Positions 15,183 through 21,730 of a DNA stretch of 46,919 bases are shown piece after piece. Each line of letters starts with the position of its first letter. The stretch's first letter is position 1. Source of the stretch: Pluralibacter gergoviae ATCC 33028 = NBRC 105706 (lineage in GTDB: Bacteria > Pseudomonadota > Gammaproteobacteria > Enterobacterales > Enterobacteriaceae); contig NZ_BCZS01000031.1 of NCBI RefSeq assembly GCF_001598855.1, positions 1 to 46,919 of the forward strand. Direction: 5' to 3'. The notes beneath the pieces are model-generated. The model saw only the letters and a list, made by a program, of their open reading frames with translations. It had not been told where the DNA came from and ran no database searches. The translations under genes and the position numbers were made by a program.

Positions 15183-15488
15183 ATGCTTAAAAAATACGCA
15201 ACAGCCTTACTGCTAATATTTGGCCCTTTGCCGGTTTTTTCCGCTGACTACGGAACGCCTGTTACCAACTGCCTCAATGACCAAACGATACCGTATATCA
15301 GCAGCGATAAACCGGCGACTGACATCGTTAACGACGCTTATAAGAAGTGCGCAGATGAAATACAGCAATGGGATATTGAACGGGAGTCGCTGCCTGCCGA
15401 GATGGTAAAAAAGCAGGACACAGAGCTTCATGACTTTTATGTGCGAATGATTGATAAGCGCCGGAAAGTTGAGAGGGAGAAAAAATGA
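15183..15488 (+). CDS. Small exported protein, unknown function
   Basis: 101 residues. Residues 1-20 are a signal peptide (MLKKYATALLLIFGPLPVFS, cleavage before ADYG). The mature part has two cysteines (NCLNDQ, KKCADE) suited to a disulfide, a helical middle and a Lys/Arg-rich end. Probably periplasmic. It has its own promoter and hairpin leader and is absent from the usual early gene set, so it behaves like a lysogenic-conversion cassette. ATG 15183 is preferred over upstream TTG 15162 or ATG 15165, which lie in the hairpin. No family recognised. Confidence 0.7.
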   Translation: MLKKYATALLLIFGPLPVFSADYGTPVTNCLNDQTIPYISSDKPATDIVNDAYKKCADEIQQWDIERESLPAEMVKKQDTELHDFYVRMIDKRRKVEREKK

Positions 15489-15709
15489 GCTTTGTATTCA
15501 TTCCCTCTTTAGTTTCTCTTCTCATGTCCCATGAGGAAAAACTCGGGAGAGAGCTTACCCGCTCTGAAGTACAAGCCATTAGAGATAACGCCACGGTCAT
15601 ATCAGTTCCCGTGGACGTTGCTAAGGGCATAGTCAAAGATAGAGGGTATCGTGATTTAGATCCAGAAAACGCCTGGACGGAATGGCAAAATTTCAGGAGG
15701 GATAATTAA
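15485..15709 (+). CDS. Small protein of the exported-protein cassette
   Basis: 74 residues beginning MSFVFIPSLVSLLMSHEEKLG, then LTRSEVQAIRDNATVISVP and ending in a Trp/Arg-rich DPENAWTEWQNFRRDN. The ATG overlaps the preceding stop (ATGA), so the two are coupled. I recall similar proteins in many enterobacterial genomes but know no function. Cytosolic by composition, although the first 15 residues are hydrophobic. Confidence 0.7.
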   Translation: MSFVFIPSLVSLLMSHEEKLGRELTRSEVQAIRDNATVISVPVDVAKGIVKDRGYRDLDPENAWTEWQNFRRDN

Positions 15710-15735
15710 ACAGGATTAACCCATGTGACAATAAA

Positions 15736-15769
15736 TTGATTTTCCAATATCAACTGTACATAATATCAG
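15736..15769 (+). promoter_or_regulatory. Promoter overlapped by a candidate LexA (SOS) box
   Basis: -35 TTGATT (15736-15741), 17-bp spacer, -10 CATAAT (15759-15764). CTGTACATAATATCAG (15754-15769) has the CTG-N10-CAG form of an SOS box and covers the -10, though the AT core differs from the alternating consensus. A GTATCGG/CCGATAC stem (15769-15791) follows. It would drive the DUF1367-YbcO-RusA-Q group. Confidence 0.45.
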
Positions 15770-15813
15770 TATCGGCCTGAACAACCGATACCTGCTGCGT
15801 CATGGGGGAACCG

Positions 15814-16413
15814 ATGGCGCACGAACTGCAACTCATCAAACAATCCGCAGATGTCCTGATCTCCGCGTCGCCGGAGACATCGGCAATTCTGCAATCAAAA
15901 TTTAAGCTCGGTGCCGTGCTGGTGGCCGAGTTCCGCCAGGTGAGGAATCCCGCATTCCATCGCCGTTTTTTTGCGCTCCTTAATCTTGGTTTCGAGTACT
16001 GGGAACCAACCGGCGGCGCTATATCCTCAAACGAACGCAAACTGGTGACCGGGTACGCCAAATTCCTCGCGGCCTACGGTGGCAATGAGGGGGCGTTACT
16101 GGATGCCGCCGAGCAATACCTCGACCGCATAGCGGACAAGCGCGCGGGCAGCATCAGCGCCTGCAAATCGCTTGACGCGTACCGCGCCTGGGTGACCGTA
16201 GAGGCAGGGCACTATGACGCTATCCAACTCCCTGACGGCACGCTCCGCAAACACCCTCGCAGCATCGCCTTCGCCAACATGGATGAAACCGAGTTCCAGC
16301 AGCTGTACAAAGCAGCCCTTGATGTCCTTTGGCGCTGGATCCTCTCCCGCACATTCAAAACACAGCAGGAAGCCGAGAACGCGGCTAACCAACTGCTGAG
16401 CTTCGCGGGGTGA
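15814..16413 (+). CDS. DUF1367 family nin-region protein
   Basis: 199 residues. Diagnostic stretches are KLGAVLVAEFRQVRNPAFHRRFFALL, the FEYWEPTGGAIS block, AWVTVEAGHYDAIQLPDGT and RKHPRSIAFANMDE (each read here in part). The family is common in lambdoid nin regions and is often found with YbcO and RusA, suggesting a recombination-related job analogous to NinB, but no activity is established to my knowledge. The start at 15814 has GGGGGAA 5 bases upstream, better than ATG 15802. Cytosolic, ends QQLLSFAG. Confidence 0.85.
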   Translation: MAHELQLIKQSADVLISASPETSAILQSKFKLGAVLVAEFRQVRNPAFHRRFFALLNLGFEYWEPTGGAISSNERKLVTGYAKFLAAYGGNEGALLDAAEQYLDRIADKRAGSISACKSLDAYRAWVTVEAGHYDAIQLPDGTLRKHPRSIAFANMDETEFQQLYKAALDVLWRWILSRTFKTQQEAENAANQLLSFAG

Positions 16414-16619
16414 TGGCTATGCAATATTCGTGGTTCCAGCACAACGATTGCACCACCGAGCAGGCAGAAAGGCTGATGGCCGACTACCGCGCCCGCGGTT
16501 ACGAAACAGAGCGCAGCCTGAACCCTGATTACCTGACGTGGACAGTGAGCGTCCGGCGGCCCGAGGTTAAGCACCTGGCGCCGACGCCGCGGTCGATGCG
16601 TCAGCGGGTGTGGGGTTGA
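16413..16619 (+). CDS. Small nin-region protein, unknown function
   Basis: 68 residues from an ATG overlapping the preceding stop (TGATG); ATG 16419 is an alternative. It reads MAMQYSWFQHNDCTTEQAER then a helical segment and RSLNPDYLTWTVSV, a small alpha/beta fold of the kind seen between DUF1367 and YbcO in other phages. No motif identifies a function. Confidence 0.65.
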   Translation: MAMQYSWFQHNDCTTEQAERLMADYRARGYETERSLNPDYLTWTVSVRRPEVKHLAPTPRSMRQRVWG

Positions 16620-16621
16620 TC

Positions 16622-16912
16622 ATGGCTAATTTACGAAACGCTGCCCGCGGCCGCGAATGCCAGGTGCGGATACCTGGTGTGTGCAACGGCAACCCCGAGA
16701 CATCAGTGCTCGCCCATATCCGTATCGCCGGATTGTGCGGCATGGGCATCAAGCCGCCTGACCTGATCGCCACCATCGCATGCAGCGCGTGTCACGATGA
16801 GATTGACCGCCGTACGCACGTGGTAGATGCGGAGTATGCGAGGGAATGCGCGCTGGAGGGCATGGCCCGCACGCAAGTTATCTGGCTGAAAGAGGGGCTG
16901 GTTAAATCATGA
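16622..16912 (+). CDS. YbcO-like putative nuclease (DUF1364)
   Basis: 96 residues from MANLRNAARGRECQVRIPGV. The CQVRIPGVCNG start, HIRIAGLCGMGIKPPD and ACSACHDEIDRR form the Cys/His pattern of the YbcO family, an HNH-like fold found in nin regions of lambdoid prophages. It lies between DUF1367 and rusA, and presumably works with them on recombination intermediates. ATG 16622 is chosen over an upstream in-frame start at 16610. Its stop overlaps rusA by 4 bases. Confidence 0.88.
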   Translation: MANLRNAARGRECQVRIPGVCNGNPETSVLAHIRIAGLCGMGIKPPDLIATIACSACHDEIDRRTHVVDAEYARECALEGMARTQVIWLKEGLVKS

Positions 16913-17268
16913 AAACCTACGACATCACGCCCATCGGCAAGCCTCGCATGACCAGATCTGACAAGTGGAAGCAGCGCCCGGCCGTAATGCGTTACCGGGC
17001 GTTTTGCGATGAAGCGCGTCTTCGAAAAATTCACCTCCCTGAGTCCGGCGCGCACGTCACGTTCGTTATGCCGATGCCCGGGAGCTGGAGCAAAAAGAAA
17101 AAGGCGGAGTGGGGCGGGCGGCCTCATCAGGCTAAACCCGACTGCGACAACATGCTCAAAGCGCTGATGGATGCGCTGTACGACGACGACTCCAGTGTGT
17201 GGGACTGCAGGATCACCAAAGTCTGGGGAGAAAAAGGTCAAATTATTATTCAGGAGAATGCTCTATGA
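16909..17268 (+). CDS. rusA: RusA-type Holliday junction resolvase
   Basis: 119 residues, the same length as E. coli RusA (120). N-terminal GKPRMTRSDKW is the usual start, FVMPMPGSWSKKKK the beta strand and loop, and KPDCDNMLKALMDAL (76-90) carries the metal-binding Asp78 and Asp80 and Lys84. The enzyme cuts four-way junctions to resolve recombination intermediates before packaging. Overlaps both neighbours by 4 bases in a tightly coupled operon. Confidence 0.95.
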   Translation: MKTYDITPIGKPRMTRSDKWKQRPAVMRYRAFCDEARLRKIHLPESGAHVTFVMPMPGSWSKKKKAEWGGRPHQAKPDCDNMLKALMDALYDDDSSVWDCRITKVWGEKGQIIIQENAL

Positions 17269-17948
17269 CACGCACTGACGTTAACAATTACCAAAAGGCC
17301 TCAGTAGAGCGCGCCAATCCAGAAAACGCTTGGATAAAGCTGGCGGCCGCCCCGAGACGTTCGTACCTGGGTAAGTATCGCCGTCTGACGCCTGCGCAAA
17401 ACCGCTGGGTAAGGTCACTGCTCAACCATTGGGGCGGAGCATACGGCGGCAGCGGAACGGAGCACCTCTCTGGTGGTGGCGGCATGTGGTCGATGATTCT
17501 GACCGGGTGGACAGGGGAGCAGCAGGAGCGGATCACCACTGTGCTGGCCGGCCTGCGAAAAATTGGCTACACCGGCGAGGCTCTGTTGCAGCAGGCGCGC
17601 GCTATCATGTGGCCAAAAAAATCGCTCTCGGACCTGATAGGCAAGGCAGGCGATCAGGAAGAGGCCGATTTCATGGAGTCTATCATCTTGAAGTCGTTCC
17701 GTGCCGGCAGTCCGGCCTATGAGATCGGAAAGGACTATTACACCTGGCGGCGGAGCATCACGGATATGGCGCGCTGGATGCAGCACTACCATGCTCCTTT
17801 CCTGACAGAAAAGCAGTGCATTGACCGGGTGCGCTGGTGCATTGAATTATTCAACTCTGCCGTCTTCTTCACGCTTATTGCTGAAATTGGTATCGAAAAT
17901 GACGATAAAAGTAAAAAAGACTTGAAAATGAGTTTTGAAGCTGCATAA
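17265..17948 (+). CDS. Late antiterminator Q-like protein (DUF1133)
   Basis: 227 residues from ATG 17265. The RWVRSLLNHWGGAYGGSG stretch, GYTGEALLQQARAIMWPKK and DQEEADFMESIILKSF match the DUF1133 group often annotated as antitermination protein Q. Its place as last early gene, with a promoter inside its 3' end and a terminator just after, is that of Q. It should load onto RNA polymerase at the late promoter and let it read through 18002-18031 and the many terminators in the late operon. Confidence 0.8.
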   Translation: MTRTDVNNYQKASVERANPENAWIKLAAAPRRSYLGKYRRLTPAQNRWVRSLLNHWGGAYGGSGTEHLSGGGGMWSMILTGWTGEQQERITTVLAGLRKIGYTGEALLQQARAIMWPKKSLSDLIGKAGDQEEADFMESIILKSFRAGSPAYEIGKDYYTWRRSITDMARWMQHYHAPFLTEKQCIDRVRWCIELFNSAVFFTLIAEIGIENDDKSKKDLKMSFEAA

Positions 17949-17949
17949 T
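17922..17949 (+). promoter_or_regulatory. Candidate late promoter PR'
   Basis: -35 TTGAAA (17922-17927), 16-bp spacer, -10 CATAAT (17944-17949), embedded in the end of the Q-like gene. A second -10-like TATATG follows at once, as in the Q-dependent pause at lambda pR'. An intrinsic terminator lies about 50 bp downstream. Confidence 0.6.
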
Positions 17950-18001
17950 TCATATATGCTCGGACGTCAGAGGCGAAAGAGCGAGGTGATAAAAAATTTC
18001 A

Positions 18002-18031
18002 AGCCCGAGGTTAACGCCTTGGGCTTTCTTT
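18002..18031 (+). terminator. Late-leader terminator tR'
   Basis: Stem AGCCCGAGG-TTAACG-CCTTGGGCT (one G-U pair) at 18002-18025, then TTTCTTT. It blocks the late transcript until Q acts. Further on, an 11-bp inverted repeat CAGGCTCCCGG/CCGGGAGCCTG (18067-18077, 18111-18121) forms a long leader structure before the holin gene. Confidence 0.8.
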
Positions 18032-18169
18032 ATGGGGCTGCGCAATCGCGTGGCCCTTTCTGTTTTCAGGCTCCCGGATCCTTCCCTCGTGTGCGTTGTC
18101 GTTAAATCCGCCGGGAGCCTGATCCCTTCAAACACACAGCGTCCCGAAAAAAATCGGAGGCGAGAGACT

Positions 18170-18487
18170 ATGAAAATGAACGACCAGCAAGGGAACATCA
18201 TCACGCAGTTTTTCGCCTGGCTGGCGGCAGTGGCGTCAATGCTGGGAATCACCACACAGGACATGGTTTACATACTGTTCGGCCTGATTGGCGTCGTCAT
18301 ATCTCTGGCCTCGTTTGTCATGGCGCGGCTGGATGCGAGAAGCGAGCGCAAGCAGGACCAGAAGCGCACGCAGCTGCTGGCCGACTATCTTCATGGGGTT
18401 CAGCTCAAGCCGCAAAGCGAACGCCCCAGCACCGCCGAGGTGATCACCGAGTCGATAAACAGGATTAACGATGGCGCAAATAACTAA
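18170..18487 (+). CDS. Phage holin
   Basis: 105 residues with two membrane helices: about 9-26 (ITQFFAWLAAVASMLG) and 31-50 (MVYILFGLIGVVISLASFVM), followed by a very basic tail (RLDARSERKQDQKR). This matches holin families next to SAR endolysins, probably a pinholin-type timer of lysis. GGAGG lies 9 bases before ATG 18170; ATG 18176 gives a possible two-residue-shorter dual start. Overlaps the endolysin gene by 17 bases. Confidence 0.88.
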   Translation: MKMNDQQGNIITQFFAWLAAVASMLGITTQDMVYILFGLIGVVISLASFVMARLDARSERKQDQKRTQLLADYLHGVQLKPQSERPSTAEVITESINRINDGANN

Positions 18488-18995
18488 GAAGGCTGGCGCC
18501 GCCGGCGCGTTGTGCTCAGTGGCGGCCATTATCGCTATCGTTCTGAACGCCGGTAACGTCAGGACGAATGAGCGAGGTCTGGAGTTGATAGGGGATGCTG
18601 AGGGCTGCCGGCGTGATCCGTACGTATGCCCGGCCGCAAAGCTGACCGATGGCATCGGGAACACGCACGGCGTGAAAGCTGGCACCCATAAAACCGACGA
18701 GCAGATCGCGGCGGACTGGGAGCGAAATATTCTTGAGGCCGAGCGTTGCGTTAATGGTTACGGGAACGGTCGCAAGCTAAGTGACAACACGTTCTCCGCC
18801 GTCACGTCGATCACGTTCAACGCCGGGTGCGCAAACATGAAAAGCTCGACGCTGTTCCGTTATCTCCGCAGCGGTGAATTTTCTCAGGCGTGTAACCAGT
18901 TCCCCCGCTGGGTATATGGCGGCGGCAAGGTGTTGCCCGGCCTGGTAACCCGACGCGCTGCTGAGCTACAGCTCTGCCTGGATGGTGTGAAATGA
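18471..18995 (+). CDS. SAR endolysin (GH24 lysozyme)
   Basis: 174 residues. The N-terminal helix GAAGALCSVAAIIAIVLNAG (9-28) is weakly hydrophobic and Gly/Ala-rich, as in signal-arrest-release endolysins that are exported by Sec and activated when the membrane depolarises. The GH24 triad fits E44-x8-C53-x5-T59, the version with Cys in place of Asp; Cys14 in the SAR helix could cage it. LTDGIGNTHGV and SITFNAGC blocks are typical. It degrades peptidoglycan for lysis, timed by the holin. Confidence 0.94.
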   Translation: MAQITKKAGAAGALCSVAAIIAIVLNAGNVRTNERGLELIGDAEGCRRDPYVCPAAKLTDGIGNTHGVKAGTHKTDEQIAADWERNILEAERCVNGYGNGRKLSDNTFSAVTSITFNAGCANMKSSTLFRYLRSGEFSQACNQFPRWVYGGGKVLPGLVTRRAAELQLCLDGVK

Positions 18996-19462
18996 GACTA
19001 CGACTCCGTCTGGCGGCAATCTCACTGCTGGTGGCAGTAATAGCCGGGATTATCTGGGCCGCTGGCCGCTACCACGACAAATACCTGGCTGAGCAGAAGA
19101 GGGCGGACGCCGCAGAGCACAGCCTCATCCTGGCGAACGCCACAATCACCGACATGCAGGTGCGCCAGCGCGATGTCGCTGCCCTGGACGCCAAATACAC
19201 CAAGGAGTTAGCCGATGCGCAATCTGAAACTGACGCTCTGCGCCGCCAGCTTGATGCTGGTGGCCGGGTGCTCGTCAAAGGCAAGTGTCCAGTGTCAGCC
19301 GCAACCCAAGCCACCGGCACCGCCAGCGTGGGCGATGCAGGCGCCGTCGAACTCTCTGACGCTGCTGGACGAAACGTTCTCAGTATCAGGGCCGGCATCC
19401 AGCGAGACCAGACAGCATTGAGGACATTGCAGGAATACATCCGCACGCAGTGCCTGAAGTAA
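18992..19462 (+). CDS. Rz: Rz inner-membrane spanin
   Basis: 156 residues. One N-terminal membrane helix (8-25, AISLLVAVIAGIIWAAG), then a periplasmic coiled coil (LAEQKRADAAEHSLI, ELADAQSETDALRRQL) and a short alternating C-terminal region. With Rz1 it bridges the periplasm and fuses the membranes in the last lysis step. Overlaps the endolysin stop by 4 bases; Rz1 is nested inside it. Confidence 0.93.
   Translation: MRLRLRLAAISLLVAVIAGIIWAAGRYHDKYLAEQKRADAAEHSLILANATITDMQVRQRDVAALDAKYTKELADAQSETDALRRQLDAGGRVLVKGKCPVSAATQATGTASVGDAGAVELSDAAGRNVLSIRAGIQRDQTALRTLQEYIRTQCLK
19215..19421 (+). CDS. Rz1: Rz1 outer-membrane lipoprotein spanin
   Basis: 68 residues, wholly inside Rz in the other frame, as in lambda. 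Signal peptide with lipobox LVAGC (lipidated Cys19), then a Pro-rich mature part (PQPKPPAPPAW). The outer-membrane partner of Rz. Confidence 0.92.
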   Translation: MRNLKLTLCAASLMLVAGCSSKASVQCQPQPKPPAPPAWAMQAPSNSLTLLDETFSVSGPASSETRQH

Positions 19463-19465
19463 TAA

Positions 19466-19484
19466 CCCCGCCTTAGTGGCGGGG
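19466..19484. terminator. Hairpin between convergent Rz and the leftward cassette
   Basis: CCCCGCC-TTAGT-GGCGGGG (19466-19484). No T-run follows on the + strand and only TTATTA on the minus strand, so terminator activity is uncertain, though the convergent position fits. Confidence 0.45.
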
Positions 19485-19491
19485 AGAGGGA

Positions 19492-19905
19492 TCAAAACTT
19501 CATTTTAAAACGCCAGCCATTTGACTCAACCATCCAGCGCTTCTTCGCTTCTGAACGGATATACTCGCAGGCTTTGTTGATCCCATCTTCCGTAAAAGAG
19601 AATCGGGCAACCTCGCGCACAAATAGGGTTGAGAATTCGGCCTTTTTGAATCCAGAGCGATTTGCGTTGGACTTTTCAATCATGCGGGTTGGTGCGTCAA
19701 TATCGTTAAAGCCCATGCCGTTTAGCACGATCAGCTCATCTTTATTCTGGCTTAAGCGAACGCTGATAGAGTCGCGGGTAACAGAGTTGATGAACAGCTC
19801 GTGCTTGCTGTGCTGGTTATTTGAGCAGTAATAAGAAAAGTATTTAGCCGTGAAATTGCCCTGCTCATTAACCATTTTTTCGTTGTTGCTGGTGCTTGAT
19901 TTCAT
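19492..19905 (-). CDS. Unknown protein under the duplicated promoter
   Basis: 137 residues, soluble, with VREVARFSFTEDGINKACEYI near 95-115 and a strongly basic C-terminus (KKRWMVESNGWRFKMKF). No family recognised. It has its own copy of the 29-bp promoter-operator, about 70 bases upstream, and opposes the late operon, so it is probably expressed independently of lytic growth and controlled together with the recombinase operon. Confidence 0.75.
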   Translation of the reverse strand: MKSSTSNNEKMVNEQGNFTAKYFSYYCSNNQHSKHELFINSVTRDSISVRLSQNKDELIVLNGMGFNDIDAPTRMIEKSNANRSGFKKAEFSTLFVREVARFSFTEDGINKACEYIRSEAKKRWMVESNGWRFKMKF

Positions 19906-19971
19906 TTTTACGTCCTCAACTTGGACCGCAGAACCCGCTGCGTCGGTGGTATAGCGCCTTGCTATGAGATT

Positions 19972-20000
19972 AATATAATATGACGCGCGTCATATGTCAA
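19972..20000 (-). promoter_or_regulatory. Promoter-operator copy 1 (29-bp repeat)
   Basis: Minus strand: consensus -35 TTGACA (19995-20000), 17-bp spacer, -10 TATATT (19972-19977). The spacer is filled by the perfect 18-bp palindrome ATATGACGCGCGTCATAT (19978-19995). The whole 29 bp is identical to 21683-21711. The -35 lies inside the last codons (SVDI) of the basic regulator gene. A GACGC-rGCGGGTTC leader motif is also shared downstream. Confidence 0.85.
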
Positions 20001-20181
20001 CTGACTCTTTGAGCTTCTTTAGCCCGGCCATAATTGCCCCCTTTTTGGAACCATACCGATTGGCCATCTCATTTAGCAGCGCTGATTCATCATCGGTCAA
20101 CAAAACTCCTGGAAGCCTTGCCTTTCCGGAGTTTTTGGCGCGGTAAGTTGCTGCTGCTTTTTTCTGTGCTTCGGTGCTCAT
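19990..20181 (-). CDS. Small basic regulator, ribbon-helix-helix-like
   Basis: 63 residues: a basic N-terminus (KKAAATYRAKNSGKARLPG) then LLTDDESALLNEMANRYGS and KKGAIMAGLKKLKES, which read as strand-helix-helix of the MetJ/Arc class. It is the last gene of the recombinase operon, starts within the stop of the upstream gene (ATGA), and ends inside promoter copy 1. The simplest idea is that it binds the palindrome in both promoters and autoregulates the cassette. Alternatively it is the antitoxin of a pair with the 83-residue gene. Confidence 0.75.
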   Translation of the reverse strand: MSTEAQKKAAATYRAKNSGKARLPGVLLTDDESALLNEMANRYGSKKGAIMAGLKKLKESVDI

Positions 20182-20429
20182 AGCACGATCTCCTGATCAG
20201 GTGCGACGTAATCTCGCTGGCCGGGTTGGCTGTTAAAACGAAATGCCAGGCGCTGTTGGCGATCTGCGGTTAACAGCAATAAATGCTCTGGCGTCTGAAA
20301 TCGCGCGTCGTGGTATGCAGCCCAGAACGCAGCGACCGCGACGTCGGGGTAGCTGGTGGTCGTTTCGCTGCCTGCAATTCGCTCGCTCCCGCCGGCGCGC
20401 TGTCTGATGACATAAATTTTATACTGCAT
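20178..20429 (-). CDS. Unknown 83-residue protein of the recombinase operon
   Basis: Starts MQYKIYVIRQRAGGSERIAG with GGAGGG closely upstream; an in-frame start at 20456 would read through a CCCCCGG-ACATA-CCGGGGG hairpin (20446-20464) and is unlikely. Small alpha/beta protein with DVAVAAFWAAYHDARFQTPE and LLLLTADRQQRLAFRF. No known family. Overlaps the basic regulator by 4 bases, so the two are made together and may interact. Confidence 0.75.
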   Translation of the reverse strand: MQYKIYVIRQRAGGSERIAGSETTTSYPDVAVAAFWAAYHDARFQTPEHLLLLTADRQQRLAFRFNSQPGQRDYVAPDQEIVL

Positions 20430-20481
20430 AAATCCCTCCGGTTGTCCCCCGGACATACCGGGGGAGGTTTTTGGAGAGAGT

Positions 20482-21351
20482 TTACAATATCAGCCGGCGC
20501 CATTCACGGCCCCGATCATCGTTGTAGCGATCGGTCATAAAGCGGGATTTGTGTCCCAGCAGGCGTTGCGTGTCGATACCACTTTCCCGGTAGATGCGCT
20601 CAGACAGAGAGCGCTGCTCGTGAAATGTCGGAGGATGCTCCCAGTGTCTGTCCTCACTCGGGAATGCAGCCTCGCGGGCGAGCTGAAATCCCATGCTCAG
20701 CGACCACGGCATAACCTGCCGACTGGAGGACAGCAGAAAATCTTTCCCTGGGCATTTCGCTATAGCATCGCCAAGTGTCATATCCAGGGCGGGACAGTGA
20801 AGCTCAAGTGGGAGAGCGAGCTTGAATCCCGTCTTCTGCTGCTCGATGTGCAGGTGACCGTCAAATATATCGCAACGGCGCATTTTTGATATGTCACCAC
20901 GTCGCTGCCCGGTTACCAGAGCCAGGCGGAGCGCATGGGGCATATAAGGGCGGCAGATGACACTCGATAGCTTATAGATTTTGCGCCACTCATCGAGCAC
21001 AAGGCGAGAGCGCTTTACCCTGCCTTTGGGCGGCCGAAGAGGCAAGGCCGGGCTGTACTGAACCAGACCGGCGAGCCATGCTTCTCTGAAAATGTCGCGA
21101 ATGAGGACGTAGGCGCTCTTAGCCGCGCAGGGTTTTCCCTGCTGCACGTATTCGTTAATAAAGTCGTTAAGCTCAACTGGCGTGATCTTCCGGATGGTAC
21201 GACTCCCCAGGGCGCGGCCTAACTTAGCAATAATGGCTTGCTTGTTCTGGATCGTCTTTTTGCTGTAGTCCCTGTGCTCCAGTTGACCAGTATAGGTATG
21301 AAGCCAGTCAATAACGGAAACAGCTGATTTATTCTCAAATGAGTGGATCAT
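20482..21351 (-). CDS. Second tyrosine recombinase, lambda-Int-like without arm domain
   Basis: 289 residues. The core-binding domain (about 10-105) and catalytic domain resemble the C-terminal part of lambda Int: R150 (TGQRRGDI), K173 (QQKTGFKLALP), H244-E-Q-R247 followed by SLSERIY, H267 (LLGHKS) and nucleophile Y276, ending DDRGREWRRL. Lambda Int is 356 residues; the missing 67 correspond to its arm-binding domain. All catalytic residues are present. GGGAGG precedes the ATG. It lies 20 kb from the real integrase, between lysis and packaging genes, in a self-contained leftward operon. Confidence 0.92.
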   Translation of the reverse strand: MIHSFENKSAVSVIDWLHTYTGQLEHRDYSKKTIQNKQAIIAKLGRALGSRTIRKITPVELNDFINEYVQQGKPCAAKSAYVLIRDIFREAWLAGLVQYSPALPLRPPKGRVKRSRLVLDEWRKIYKLSSVICRPYMPHALRLALVTGQRRGDISKMRRCDIFDGHLHIEQQKTGFKLALPLELHCPALDMTLGDAIAKCPGKDFLLSSSRQVMPWSLSMGFQLAREAAFPSEDRHWEHPPTFHEQRSLSERIYRESGIDTQRLLGHKSRFMTDRYNDDRGREWRRLIL

Positions 21352-21362
21352 GACTGCCTCCC

Positions 21363-21629
21363 TTAGCGGTCGAAGTATTTTTCAGAAACTACCAGCGTAT
21401 GCTCTTCGGTATTTGGCTCTATCAGCAGGGCCTGCTCCCGGGAAACAGCAAACATGGACTGCGCCCTGGTTTTTTTATTAAAGCCATAACGGGAAAGAAA
21501 CTCGGAGATATAGATATTACGAACGGCATAAACGTACAGGCGATGCTTTTTGTTTTTCTCAAGCAGTTCTTCAAAGGTGTACTTCTTGTTTATAAAAAGC
21601 GCGGAGTTGTAGTAGATGAAATATTTCAT
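21363..21629 (-). CDS. Unknown 88-residue protein, first gene of the recombinase operon
   Basis: 88 residues: MKYFIYYNSALFINKKYTFE, then EELLEKNKKHRLYVYAVRNI, and FAVSREQALLIEPNTEEHTL. Looks like a compact alpha/beta protein with many Tyr and Lys. Its start is 54 bases from promoter copy 2, AGGA 8 bases upstream. Only 11 bases separate it from the recombinase gene; it could be a directionality factor for that enzyme, by position only. Confidence 0.75.
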   Translation of the reverse strand: MKYFIYYNSALFINKKYTFEELLEKNKKHRLYVYAVRNIYISEFLSRYGFNKKTRAQSMFAVSREQALLIEPNTEEHTLVVSEKYFDR

Positions 21630-21682
21630 GGTGTAGTCCTAATCTGACTCGCGGAACCCGCCGCGTCGGTATCACTGAACTA

Positions 21683-21711
21683 AATATAATATGACGCGCG
21701 TCATATGTCAA
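21683..21711 (-). promoter_or_regulatory. Promoter-operator copy 2 (29-bp repeat)
   Basis: Identical to 19972-20000: -35 TTGACA (21706-21711, minus strand), 17-bp spacer, -10 TATATT (21683-21688), palindrome ATATGACGCGCGTCATAT at 21689-21706. Drives the four-gene leftward operon 21629 to 19990. Identity ends exactly at the hexamers, which argues for conserved regulation. Confidence 0.85.
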
Positions 21712-21730
21712 TAACCACAGGAACAGAACA

